From: Anaeramoeba ignava
Lineage: Eukaryota > Metamonada > Anaeramoebidae
Assembly: GCA_028826165.1 (NCBI GenBank)
Contig: JAPDFW010000044.1
Span: 1-47,500, forward strand
Length of the DNA: 47,500 bases
Direction: 5' to 3'
Both the position numbers and the translations under genes were made by a program. This document shows, piece by piece, positions 9,210 to 21,089 of this stretch; the stretch's first letter is position 1, and each line of letters begins with the position of its first letter. The notes beneath the pieces are model-generated. The model made no database searches. It was given only the letters and a program-made list of their open reading frames with translations, and was not told the origin of the DNA.

Positions 9210-11004
9210 ATGAATGAAATTATATTTTTTGGTTCAAATGAATATCCAAAACTTATCAAAAATGAACCAAATAAAATAAAAAAACCAATTCAATTTAAAT
9301 TTGAAAATGAAAATGAAAATGAAAATGGAAAAACAAATTAAACAAATTTCAACAGGAAGATTTTCAACAATTTTCCTTTTTAAAAATGGAAAAGCAATAG
9401 AATATTTAAAAGATTCAAATCAAAATCCTGAAAAAATCCAAATTGAAGAAAATATTCAAAAAGTAACTGTTGGTTATCACAATGAAGCTATTTTAACAAT
9501 AGAAGGAAATGTATTTGCAAAAGAAGAAAATATTAATCCAAATAATCCAAATGAATTTATCAATATTTCATCATTAATTGAAGATACAAATGATAGAATA
9601 ATTAAAGATATTGTTTCTGGATACAGATCAATTTACTTATTAACTTCAAATCAAAATGTTTATGGAATTGGCTCAAATGATTCTGGTCAACTTGGTTTTG
9701 ATTCTGAAACACTTAAAAAAACAGAAAAACCAATTTTAATGATGAAAAATGTTTCTAAAATATTTTCAGGAAATTCTTCAATTCATGTTTTTCTTTTAAA
9801 TTCAAATCAAGAATTATTTGGATGCGGATGGAATTTTTATGCTCAACTCGGATTAGGAGAATCAAGAAAACAAGAAACAACAATCCAAAAATTAACTAAA
9901 ATCCAAAATATTCCAAAAGGTAAAATAATTGATATTCAATGTGGATATCGGCATTCAATAATGTTGATTGAAAATGAAAATCAAAATCAAAATCAAAATC
10001 AAAATCAAAATCCAAAAAGAAAACTTTATTCATGTGGAAGTTATCAATTAAATGGACTTGACCAAAATAAAAATATTTATGAATTTACTGAAATTAAATC
10101 ATCTTTATTTGAAAATGATGATAATATTATTGATTTTTCTTGTGGAACTGATCATACTTTGATTTTAACTTCTAATTCAAAATTAATAGTATTTGGATAT
10201 AATGAATATGGCCAATTAGGAACTAGAGATACAAATACACAATCAATTCCAATTCAAATTGAATTTCCTAAATTAAGATTTAATGAAAATATTTTCAATT
10301 ATCATATTTCTTGTGGATTTCGGAATTCATTTCTTTATTATTCTCCTTCTTATTTTTCATCTTCTTTTTCCAATCTTGAAGAAGATTTGATAAAATTATT
10401 TGAAAGAAAAGAATTTTGTGATATTTCATTTAAAACCAAAAATGGAGAAATAATCAAAGCTCATAAATTAATATTAAAATATAGATTAAATCAAAATGAA
10501 AATGAAATTGAAAAACTTCAAGAAATTATTTCAAAAAAATCAATTAAAGAATCAAATCAAATATTTGAAATGATTTATTCAAATAATTCCAATATAAATC
10601 CAAAATTATATTCTGAAATTAAAGAAATTATAAATTCAAATGAAAAAATTGAAGAAACAATTAAAAGAATTTATTTAAATGAAAATGATAAAGACTTTAT
10701 TATTGAAAGAAAAGAAAAACAATATAAATTTCCTAAATTAATATTAATAATGAGAAGTGAATTATATCGAGGAATGTTTTTATCTGTAACTGAAGATAAA
10801 TCCAATAAAGTTACAGATTATAGTGAATTAAGTAATAAATCATTTCAAATATTTGAATATTGGATTTATTCAAATCAAATTAAAGATGAAATTCAAATTA
10901 CACAAGAAATCATTAATGAAATTCAAATTGGAATTGATTATTTTCAATTAAATCAAACAAATCCAAATTTATTTGATTTATTAATTAATAAATTTAATAA
11001 TTAA
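9210..11004 (+). pseudogene. RCC1-BTB-BTB protein, copy 4 of 4, with a +1 frameshift near the start
   Basis: The conserved start is ATG 9210, 18 bases after the promoter TCA. The run at 9329-9333 has five A where copy 3 has four, so the frame ends at a TAA within the next few codons (GGA AAA ACA AAT TAA). The homologous frame is open from there to TAA 11002-11004, giving about 597 residues if one base is removed. Initiation at an in-frame ATG just inside (9307 onward, MKMKMKMEKQ) would give a protein of about 565 residues lacking the first 32 or so. The RCC1 blades resemble copy 3, whereas the second half (from about 10560) is base-for-base like copy 2 over several hundred bases. It ends INKFNN then TAA, without CAAX. 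It is either a pseudogene, an N-terminally shortened gene or an assembly error. Confidence 0.8.
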
Positions 11005-11116
11005 TAATCAAAATCAAAATTAAAATAAAAATTAAAAATTAAAATTAAAATCAAATTTTAAAAAAAATTTATTTGGAAAATATTTTGAGAAAAAAAAAAA
11101 AGGAAAATCTTTTCAT

Positions 11117-11746
11117 TCATTGATTATCATTTTCATTTTGATTTTCATTTTCATCAAAAAAACCAGCCAAAGTAGAAAAAGCAGCAGGAACGAAAGTTCT
11201 TGTAGCAAATTGTTGAATTTTTTTACGGGAATCCTTTTCACATTTAGCATAACCCCAAATATTAGTAACAGCAAGAACAATAGCAATCAAACAAACGGTT
11301 CCCCAAAGAAAATTAAGCTTCAAAACTGAAAGAAATTCAAAAAGAAGCCAAGCACCCAAAAAAATAAACTGAGTAAACCAAAAAGCAATTGAGTCGGTTT
11401 TATTAGAATTTTCCGCTTTTGGTTTTGATTCAAAAATCCATTTGCTATTTCCATCTGAATCTATTTCATTCCACCATCTTAATCCAACTAATTTTCTTCC
11501 TGAAATATTTTTCACAACCCAAAAATCAATTGATAATAAAACAACAATAAACATAAAAATAACGGAAAAACTGTTCACAAATGATGATGCAATTAAATAC
11601 GTTATTAACGCTATTGTTTTGAATAATAAATGAAATATAATCACTATTTTATTGCTTTTTGTGGTTTTTGTTTGTGTTTCTTGGTCATTAAAATCATCTC
11701 CTAATTCTTGTGAAATAAAAGGTTGTGATTCTAAATCTTGATCCAT
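11117..11746 (-). CDS. TVP23: TVP23/FAM18 family Golgi membrane protein
   Basis: The protein has 209 residues. The family core is plain: VIIFHLLFKTIALITYL, then IDFWVVKNISGRKLVGLRWW followed by NEIDSDGNSKWIFES, then a DSIAFWFTQFIFLGAWLL region and an NIWGYAKCEKD region. There are four hydrophobic segments at about residues 35-55, 58-78, 122-145 and 148-168. TVP23 proteins sit in the late Golgi and take part in vesicle traffic with YIP-family proteins. The acidic N-terminus and Asn-Glu tail are low complexity. The upstream region on this strand carries several TCATTTT motifs (complements at about 11761-11798). It is convergent with RCC1-BTB copy 4 across 112 bases. Confidence 0.95.
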   Translation of the reverse strand: MDQDLESQPFISQELGDDFNDQETQTKTTKSNKIVIIFHLLFKTIALITYLIASSFVNSFSVIFMFIVVLLSIDFWVVKNISGRKLVGLRWWNEIDSDGNSKWIFESKPKAENSNKTDSIAFWFTQFIFLGAWLLFEFLSVLKLNFLWGTVCLIAIVLAVTNIWGYAKCEKDSRKKIQQFATRTFVPAAFSTLAGFFDENENQNENDNQ

Positions 11747-11894
11747 TTAAAAAAAAGAAATGAAAAGAAATGAAAAAAAAAAATGAAAAAAAAAATGAAG
11801 AAAAATTTTATTTTATATTTTTTATTTTTCTCCTTTTTTAACATTTTTTTATTTTTATTTTTATTTTTTTGTTATTTTTTTTCTTTCTTTTAAA
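11747..11894. promoter_or_regulatory. Divergent promoter between TVP23 and acetyl-CoA synthetase
   Basis: These 148 bases are made almost only of A-runs (left half) and T-runs (right half). On the TVP23 strand there are four spaced TCATTT motifs. On the other strand the acetyl-CoA synthetase start is preceded by TTTTTTTTCTTTCTTTTAAA and then ATG. Confidence 0.45.
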
Positions 11895-14800
11895 ATGAGT
11901 AAAATTGAAAACGTTACTCAACACAAAATCTTCCAACCTTTTAAATCTCATCAATCCCATAATCTTTCTAATATTTCTGATTATCAAAAATTATATAAAA
12001 AGTATTGATTCTCCTAAAATTTTTTGGGATGAAATGGCAAAGAAATATTTAACTTGGTTCAAAAACTATCAAAAAATTCAATCTGGGTAAATTTGTTTAT
12101 AATTTTCCAAATAAAAAAGGGAATTATTGGCGGAATAAATTTTTCAAAAAGAAAAAAGAAATATTTAATTTAATTTAATTTAATTTAATTTAATTTAATT
12201 TAAAAAAGTAATTTTGAAAAAGGAAATATTGAATGGTTTATTGGAGGAAAATTGAATGCTTGTTTTAATTGTGTTGATCGACATCTTCCAAAAAAAGCAA
12301 ATCAAATTGCGTTAATTTATGAACAAGAAGAACCAGATCAAACAGAAAAAATAACTTATCAAGAAATGAAAGAAAAAGTAAGAACAAAAAAATTTTTCTT
12401 CTTTAATTTATATTGATATGATTTATATTGATTTGATTTATATTAATTTGATTTATATTAATTTGATTTATATTGATTTGATTTATATTAATTTGATTTA
12501 TATTGATTTTATTTATATTAATTTGATTTATATTGATTTATTTTTATTTGATTTATATTGATTTGATTTATAATAATTTGATTTATATTAATTTGATTTA
12601 TATTAATTTTATTTATTGATTTGATTTTATTAATTTATTTATTTAATTTGATTTTATTGATTTATTTATTTGATTTATATAATTTGATTTATTTGATTTT
12701 TATTTATATTGATTTTATTAATTTGATTTTATATTGATTTTATGATTTTGATTTATATTAATTTGATTTATATTAATTTATTTCTGATTTATATTAATTT
12801 GATTTATATTAATTTAATTTATATTAATTTGATTTATATTATTTTATTTATATTGATTTTGATCTTTATATTAATTTGATTTATATTAATTTTATTTATA
12901 TTAATTTGATTTATATTAATTTGATTTATATTGATTTGATTTATATTAATTTGATTTATATTGATTTGATTTATATTGATTTGATTTATATTAATTTGAT
13001 TTATATTGATTTGATTTATATTGATTTGATTTATATTATTTGATTTATATTAATTTGATTTATATAATTTGATTTGATTTGATTTATATTAATTTTATTT
13101 ATATTAATTTGATTTATATTAATTTGATTTTATTAATTTGATTTATATTAATTTGATTTATATTAATTTGATTTATATTGATTTTATTTATATTAATTTG
13201 ATTTATATTGATTTGATTTTTATTTGATTTATATTATTTTATATTAATTTGATTTATTTATGATTTGATTTATATTGATTTTGATTTATATTAATTTGAT
13301 TTATATTGATTTGATTTATATTAATTTTGATTTATATTAATTTGATTTATATTAATTTTTATTTATATTAATTTGATTTTATATTAATTTGATTTTTATA
13401 TTAATTTGATTTTTATATTAATTTGATTTATATTTATATTAATTTGATTTATATTAATTTGATTTTATATTGATTTGATTTATATTTGATTTTTTATTAT
13501 TTGATTTATAATAATTTTATTATGATTTGATTTTTGATTTATATTAATTTGATTTATATTAATTTGATTTATATAATTTTATTTATATTTAATTTGATTT
13601 ATATTAATTTGATTTATATTAATTTGATTTATATTAATTTGATTTATATTGATTTGATTTATATTAATTTTTTTATTTTATTAATTTGATTTATATTAAT
13701 TTGATTTTATTTATATTAATTTGATTTTATTGATTTGATTTATATTAATTTATTTATTTGATTTGATTTATATTAATTTGATTTATATTTAATTTAATTT
13801 TTATTTGATTTATATTGATTTATTTATATTAATTTAATTTTATTATTTTTATTTATATTGATTTGATTTATATTATTTGATTTATATTAATTTGATTTAT
13901 ATTAATTTGATTTATATTAATTTGATTTATATTGATTTAATTTATATTGATTTGATTTATATTAATTTGATTTATATTAATTTGGTTTATATTAATTTGA
14001 TTTATTTGATTTTATTTGATTTGATTTATATTGATTTATATTAATTTGATTTATATTAATTTGATTTATATTAATTTGATTTATATTATTTGATTTAATT
14101 TTGATTTATATTTGATTTATTTATTAATTTATTTTTGATTTATTTTAATTTGATTATATTGATTTGATTTATATTGATTTATTTATATTTGATTTTTGAT
14201 GATTTTATTTATATTGATTTGATTTATATTAATTTTGATTTATATTAATTTGATTTATATTAATTTATTTTTGATTTATATTTGATTTATATTAATTTGA
14301 TTTATATTAATTTGATTTATATTAATTTGATTTGATTTATATTAATTTGATTTGATTTATATTAATTTGATTTATATTAATTTGATTTATATTAATTTGA
14401 TTTATATTAATTTGATTTATATTAATTTGATTTATATTAATTTGATTTATATTAATTTGATTTATATTGATTTGATTTATATTGATTTGATTTATATTAA
14501 TTTGATTTATATTGATTTTATTTATATTAATTTGATTTATATTGATTTGATTTATATTAATTTGATTTATATTAATTTGATTTATAATAATTTTAATTAT
14601 GATTTGATTTATATTGATTTTATTTATATTAATTTGATTTATATTGATTTGATTTATATTGATTTGATTTATATTTATTTGATTTATATTGATTTGATTT
14701 ATATTGATTTTATTTATATTAATTTGATTTATAATGATTTTATTTATATTAATTTGATTTATATTAATTTGATTTATATTGATTTTATTTATGATTTGAT

Positions 14801-16586
14801 TTATATTGATTTGATTTATATTGATTTGATTTAATTTTAATTATGATTTGATTTATATTAATTTTAGGTTTGTCAAACTGCAAACTTACTTAAATCACTT
14901 GGTGTTAAAAAAGGAGATCCTGTTGCTATCTATATGCCAACTTGTCCTGCTGCAATTTATACGATGTAATTTTTGAAAAAATTTTTTGTTCCACTTTTTT
15001 ATTTATTTTTTATTTATTATTATTTATTTTTTAAAATCTGTAAATAAAATAGGCTTGCTTGCACACGAATAGGAGCTATTCATAATGTTGTATTTGGAGG
15101 ATTCAGCGCCAATGCACTTCGTGAAAGACTTATTGATTGTAAAACTCGGATCATTTTCACATCAAATCACTCAATAAGAAAAGGAAGAAGAATATTTTTA
15201 AAAAAAATGGTAGATGAAGCAATAAAAGATCTTGATTTCATTGATCACGTAGTGGTTCACAAGCTGACCGAAAGCGAAGAGGATTTCCATGAAGAAAAAG
15301 ACAAATGGTATGAAGAATCAATTGCAAAAGAATCAAAAGAATGTTTGATTGAGGAAATGGATTCGGAATCGCCATTGTTCATGCTTTACACATCAGGATC
15401 AACAGGGCAGCCCAAGGGAATCATTCACACAACAGGAGGGTATCTAGTATATGCGGGAATGACATTTGATTACATCTTCGATTATCGAGAAAATGACATA
15501 CATTGTTGTGTAGCTAATATTGGATGGATAACTGGACACACTTATACTGTTTATGGCCCACTTTTACTCGGCGCAACGACTGTGCTTTATGAAGCTGTCC
15601 CTATCTATCCTACTGTGGAGCGTTACTGGCAATCCATTGACAAGCTCAAAATCACGAGTTTCTACACTTCGCCAACTGCGATCAGATTATTGATGACTTT
15701 TTCTGATCAAAATGTGATCAAGTATGATCTTTCCAGTTTGAGAGTGATTGGCTCTGTTGGAGAACCCATCAACCCTGAGGCCTGGCTCTGGTACTACAAA
15801 CTTGTCGGCAGGGAGCGTTGCACACTTGTTGATACGTATTGGCAGACTGAAACGGGTGGGGTTGTCTTGACCCCTTTACCCGGAGTAACCCCCTTAAAAC
15901 CCGGTTCAACAACCCTCCCTTTTTTTGGCATCTCTCCTGTTATTCTCGACCCATCTACAGGCAACGTCCTTACAGAAAACAACGTTACTGGGCTTCTTGC
16001 GATCTCTTCTTCTTGGCCTTCCATCGCTCGAACCATCTATTCAAACCACAAACAGTATCTCAATGTGTATTTCAATCAATACAAAGGCTTTTATTTAACT
16101 GGCGATTCTGCTTTTCGTGATTCTGACGGTTATTATTGGGTTCTCGGTCGCATTGATGATGTCATTACTGTTTCTGGTCATCGCATTGGATCAATGGAAA
16201 TTGAAAGTGCTTTGGTTTCTCATTCGCATTGTGTTGAAGCTGCTGTTGTTGGTATTCCTCATGAAATTCGCGGACAAGCTATTTGTGCTTTTTGTGTTTT
16301 GAAAGATGATCCAAAAAAAGAAGAGCAGAAAAAAGATCTTGATTCTCTTCGTATTTCTCTTTCAAACCAAGTCGCAACTCAAATTAGTCGTATTGCTTTT
16401 CCTGATCAAATTGTTTTTGTTAATGCTCTTCCTAAAACTAGATCAGGAAAAATTATGAGAAGAATTCTTCGTTCTATTTTAATCGGGAAAACTTCTCAAC
16501 AAGATTTTGGTGATACTTCAACTTTACTTGATCCTTCAGTTATTGATGAATTAATTGAGCAAGTCAAATTGCAAAAAAAGCAATGA
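11895..16586 (+). CDS. acs: Acetyl-CoA synthetase (AMP-forming), 4 exons
   Basis: It makes acetyl-CoA from acetate, ATP and CoA. Exons are 11895-12086, 12209-12377, 14868-14965 and 15053-16586, all with GT-AG joins that restore family consensus: [20 protein letters not shown] and [15 protein letters not shown]. The total is about 663 residues, normal for the family. Motifs: [18 protein letters not shown], the AMP-binding loop [10 protein letters not shown] (about 266-275), [20 protein letters not shown], the hinge region [15 protein letters not shown], and RSGKIMRR with the Lys that is acetylated in relatives. Exon 1 has a one-base problem: five A at 11997-12001 where four would join YQKLYK to SIDSPKIFW, so as printed the frame hits TGA. 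This is probably a homopolymer error. Without fixing it the first exon is broken. In anaerobic protists the reverse, ATP-forming route usually uses a different enzyme, so this one more likely activates acetate. Confidence 0.93.
12087..12208 (+). repeat. Acetyl-CoA synthetase intron 1
   Basis: This is a 122-bp GT-AG intron. Its 3' half is a pentamer run (TTTAA)n followed by AAAAAAG. The splice joins GG|T (Gly) and restores QSGNFEKG. Confidence 0.85.
12378..14867 (+). repeat. Acetyl-CoA synthetase intron 2: 2.5-kb degenerate 15-mer satellite
   Basis: This is a GT-AG intron of 2490 bp, GTAAGA to TTTTAG. After about 30 bases it is composed almost entirely of TTTGATTTATATTAA units and variants with ATTGATT, through to the acceptor. 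Units differ by 1-2 bases and small indels. The long ORF within it (14352-14834, Ile-Tyr-Ile-Asn-Leu repeats) is only the repeat read in phase. Confidence 0.92.
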
Positions 16587-16736
16587 AAGAAAGCATAATT
16601 TGCTTTTTCTTTTTTGGATTTTTGAAATTAAAACAAATTTTTTGATTCATTTATTTTATTTAAATTTCCATTTTTTTGTTTTTTAAAAAAAGAAAAAAAT
16701 TTATTTATTATTTATTATTATTATTATTAATTCTAA

Positions 16737-19700
16737 TTATCTTTTGATTGAAAAATGTTCGTTTTGTAAAACTTCATGAATAGAAGATACTAAATAATTA
16801 ATGTTATTATGATTAATTCCTCCCATTGAAATACGACCAGTTGATTCAACAAAAATACTGTATTTTTCCTTTAGAATTTTGACGTGTTTTTCTGTAAGAT
16901 CAGAAAAAGTAAACATTCCTGAATGTGAAATTATTCTTTTCCATGATCTTTTTGTTTTTTTCCGTGTAAGCTCTTTATAAACTAAGGATCTCATCTCTGA
17001 AATTCTTGATTGCATTTCTTTCATTTCTGCCTTCCTAAAAATTTTTCAAAAACCCAAAATTTGATTGATTTTTTTTTTGTTTTGAAGTTTGTTAATGATT
17101 TGGAAAATAATTTAAACAATAATAGATTTTAAAAAGTTAAAAGATAAGATGAGCTTCAGAAAATTTCAACGATTGAAATCAACTAAAACTTTTAAAAAAG
17201 AAAAGAAAAAAATTTTTTTTTCTTTTCGGGAAAATTTTTTTTTTTGGAAAATTAATAAAAAAAAAAACAATTCAAACCATTTGCGAATAAGATACGAATT
17301 TTCAAGAATTGTACCAACAATCAAAGAACCATGAATTGGAGGATTTGAGTACATAGGAAGAATGATGGCTTTCAATTGAGATCTGAGATTTTCTGCTTCC
17401 TTTTGAGTATCACAAAGAATACTAAGACAACCGATTCTTTCTGAATAAAGCCCAAGATTTTTGGAGAATGATTGTGCGATAATTGAAGGAATTTCTTGTT
17501 CTGCAGCTAAACGGATTGCGAAGGCATCTTTGTCGTAATTTCCTGATGAAAATCCCAGATAAGCTGTATCAAAAATTGGTACAAGATTCTTTTTTTTTAC
17601 TGTTTTGAGGATTTTTTTCCATTGTTTTTCTGTTGGATCTGTTCCTGTTGGATTGTGTGAGCATGCGTGAAATACTACAAATGAATTCTCTTTTGCATTC
17701 TATGGATTTAATTTTTTTAGATTTTTAAATGATTTTTTTTTAAATATCAAATAAAATGTACTTCTAGATCTTCGATTAATCCAGAAAAATTAAGACCGTT
17801 ATTATAATATCGATAGATTTTCATTTCAAGACCTGATTTTTTGAATATTGGAGCATGATTAACTAATACAAGTAAAAGAAATTTGATTATTTTGAATTTG
17901 ATTTTGATTTAAATTAAAAAGAAATACCCCAAGTTGGATCTGGAAGATAAATTGTTTTGTTTTTAGAACATCTTTTAATCAACTCTCCAGTTAATCTAAG
18001 ACCTCCAGTTCCACTAAGGCATTGAATACTACAAACTCTTTTTTCTTTTATATATTTTGATTCTGGTCCTAAAAGTAATTTTGTTGCTTCTTCGTAAAAT
18101 TTGGGATCTCCATCGATTGGAAGATTATCTTTAGGAAGATTTCGACTTGCTAAATCTTTCTCCACATTTTTTACTACTTCTAAAACAAGTGGATTTCCAT
18201 TCTCATCTCGATATTCCCCAATTGATAAATTTACTTTATTTGTGGATTTACAATTTTGATATTGTTCAAGAAGATCAAAAATCTTTTTTTTTTATTTAAA
18301 TATTAAATTAAATTTAATTTAAATATTTTAAATATTGATTTAAATATTTATTTAAATATTAATTTAAATATTGATTTATATATTAAATTAAATATTGATT
18401 TAAATATTGATTTAAATATTGATTTAAATATTTATTTGAATATTGATATAAATATTGAATTGAATATTAATTTAAATATTTTAAATATTGATTTAAATAT
18501 TAATTTAAATATTGATTTAAATATTAATTTAAATATTGATTTAAATATTAATTTAAATATTGATTTAAATATTGATTTAAATATTGATTTAAATATTATT
18601 TAAATATTAATTTTAAATATTAATTTAAATATTAATTTTAAATATTAATTTTAAATATTGATTTTAAATATTTATTTAAATATTGATTTAAATATTGATT
18701 TAAATATTGATTTAAAAATATTGATTTTAAATATTAATTTAAATATTAATTTAAATATTAATTTAAAAATATTGAATTTAAATATTGATTTTAAATATTG
18801 ATTTAAATATTGATTTAAATATTGATTTTTAAATATTAAAATTTTAAATATTGATTTTAAATAATAATTTTAAAATATTAATTTAAATATTAATTTAAAT
18901 ATTAATTTAAATATTAATTTAAATATTAATTTAAATATTAATTTTAAATATTAATTTAAATATTGATTTAAATATTGATTTAAAAATATTAGTTAAATTT
19001 AAATATTTTATATTAAATATTAAATTTAAAATTATATATAAAATTATAAATAAAATTATAAATTAAATTATAAATTAAATTATAAATTAAATTTTAAATA
19101 AAATTATAAATAAAATTATAATATAAATTAAATTATAAATTAAATTATAAATAAAAAATTATAAATTAAAATTATAAATAAAATTTAAAAATAAAATTAT
19201 AAATAAAATTATTAATAAAATTATTAATAAAAATTTAATAAAAATTATAAATAAAATTATAAATAAAATTATAAATAAAAATTATTAATAAAATTATAAA
19301 TAAAAATTATTAATAAAAAAATTATAAATAAAATTTATAAAATAAAATTATAAATAAAATTATAAATTAAATTATAATTATAAAATTATAAATAAAATTA
19401 TAAATAAAATTATAAATAAAATTATAAATTAAATTATAAATAAAATTATAAATAAAATTATAAATTAAATATTATAAATTAAATTAAATAATTAAAATAA
19501 ATTAAATATAAATAAAATATAAATAAAAATAAAATTATAAAATTAAAATATTATAAATAAAATTATAAATTAAATTATAAATAAAATTATTAATAAAATT
19601 ATAAATAAAATTATAAATTAAATTAAAATTAAATTAAATTATAAATTAAAAAAATATAAATAAAAATTATTAATTAAATTATAAATAAAATTATAAATAA

Positions 19701-20428
19701 AATTATAAAAAAAAATTATAAATTAAATTATAAAAAAAAAATATAAAAAAAATTATAAATAAAATTATAAATTAAATTATAAATAAAATTATTAATAAAA
19801 TTATAAAATAAAATTATAAATAAAATTAAATTAATAAAATTATAAATAAAATTATAAATAAAATTATAAAATTAAATTATAAATAAAATTATTAATAAAA
19901 TTATAAAAATAAAATTATAAATTAAATTATAAATTAAATTAATTTAAAAATTATAAATAAAATTATAAATAAAATTTAAAATTAAAATTATAAATTAAAA
20001 TTATAAATAAAATTATAAATTAAAAATTATAAATTAAATTATAAATTAAAAATTATAAATAAAAATTATAAAATAAAATTATAAATAAAATTATAAATTA
20101 AAATTATAAATAAAATTATAAATAAAATTATAAATAAAATTATAAATAAAATTATAAATAAAATTATAAATTAAATTATAAATAAAATTATAAATAAAAT
20201 TATAAATTAAATTATAAATAAAATTATAAATTAAATTATAAATAAAATTATAAATAAACTGCAAAGTAAATAAATCACAGGATCTGGAGGAAGTGATTGA
20301 ATATGTGAAAATGGTTTAAAATTTGATTTTTTTGAGATCAATCGAACAGTTTTTATTTGTAAATGATTCTTAATAATTTGTGAAATTGGTTGTGGAGAAA
20401 TAATTAAATCAGAAATTTTTGAAAGCAT
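16737..20428 (-). CDS. Aspartate aminotransferase, 5 exons
   Basis: A PLP enzyme that interconverts aspartate/2-oxoglutarate and oxaloacetate/glutamate. Exons in gene order are 20428-20279, 18282-17928, 17862-17762, 17699-17269 and 17034-16737. They sum to 1335 bases (444 residues), a little over the usual 400-430. Joins restore LPPDP|IFDLLEQ, PDPTW(V)NHAPIF, GLIEDLE|NAKENSF and RKWFEL|KAEMKEMQ. Motifs: VNLSIGEYRDENG, SGTGGLRLTGEL, HACSHNPTGTDPT (213-225), FDTAYLGF, PLP lysine K282 in SFSKNLGLYSERIG, and GRISMGGI near the end for the substrate-binding Arg. The first 40 or so residues are an extra basic, hydroxylated stretch (MLSKISDLIIS onward) that could be an organelle-targeting leader. The gene is divergent from the SANT gene and convergent with acetyl-CoA synthetase. 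Confidence 0.93.
17035..17268 (-). other. Aspartate aminotransferase intron 4
   Basis: This is a 234-bp intron with a weak donor GTTTTTTT and acceptor TTTTTAG. It is mostly A/T homopolymer with no satellite. The small ORFs across it (17149-17375) are artefacts of reading through. The two other short introns, at 17700-17761 (62 bp) and 17863-17927 (65 bp), are compact. Confidence 0.85.
18283..20278 (-). repeat. Aspartate aminotransferase intron 1: 2.0-kb two-block satellite
   Basis: This is a GT-AG intron of 1996 bp, with donor GTGATTTATT on the minus strand and an acceptor after an A-run. In plus-strand orientation it has two sharply different blocks. About 18295-19010 is made of 12-mers such as AAATATTGATTT, and about 19015-20265 is made of AAATTATAAATA / AAATTATAAATT units. 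The change is abrupt, as if two separate expansions met. Confidence 0.9.
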
Positions 20429-21089
20429 TTTTGTTTTTAAAAGAAAGAAAGAATAAAAGAATAAAAGAATAAAAAGAAAGAATAAACAAAAAATGATTCT
20501 TATTAATTAAAAAAAAAAAAAAAATTAATTTATTTAATTAAAAAAAAAAGGAGAAAAAAAAAATTTTTTTATTTAAAAAAAAGAAAAAAAAAAATTTATT
20601 TCTTTCTAAGTAAATTTAATTAAATTTAAATTAAAAATAAAAAAAAAATTTTTAATTAAAAATAACTCGTTAAATAAATTAAAAAACAAATTAAAATAAA
20701 TTTTTTATTTTTTTATTTATTTTTTATTTAAAAAAAATTTTTTTTTTTTCTTTTTAAATTATTTTTATTTTTTAATAAAAATTTTTGACAACACAAAAGA
20801 CCCCAAATAAATAATTTTTTTTTTTCTCCTTATATGATCATTTTCTTTCTTTAATTATCGAATTTATTTGTAACTATCACTTGTTTTTTTTTATTTTTAA
20901 CAAACACACAAAAAAAACAAAAAACAAAAAACAACAAAAACAAATTTTAAAAACAACACACAAACAACATAAATCAAAAACTACAAAAAGCAATTAAAAC
21001 AAAAAACGCAAAAAAAAATTTTTTTTAAAAGAAAATTCATTTCAATTCATTTTTAACTTTTATAAAAATAGTTTTTTATATTTATACTA
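20429..21089. promoter_or_regulatory. Divergent intergenic region, aminotransferase / SANT gene
   Basis: This 661-bp gene-free stretch has A/T homopolymer blocks up to about 20800. Then comes CTCCTTATATGATCATTTTC (20825-20844), then a distinct C/A-rich strand at about 20898-21020 with CAAACACAC and CAACACACAAACAACAT runs that probably form the 5' leader of the SANT gene. I see no ORF, RNA gene or clear terminator here. Confidence 0.4.

Noticed and set aside
14352-14834. 160-codon ORF of Ile-Tyr-Ile-Asn-Leu repeats
   Set aside because: It is the 15-base satellite of the acetyl-CoA synthetase intron read in phase; family consensus joins exactly across the intron.
12378-14867. Possible CRISPR-like or minisatellite array
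   Set aside because: Units are contiguous with no constant-length unique spacers, the DNA is eukaryotic and the region is an intron.
20259-20278. Mini-intron reading of GTGATTTATTTACTTTGCAG
   Set aside because: It starts GT and ends AG but is only 20 bases, and joining there does not give aminotransferase sequence; the 2-kb intron does.
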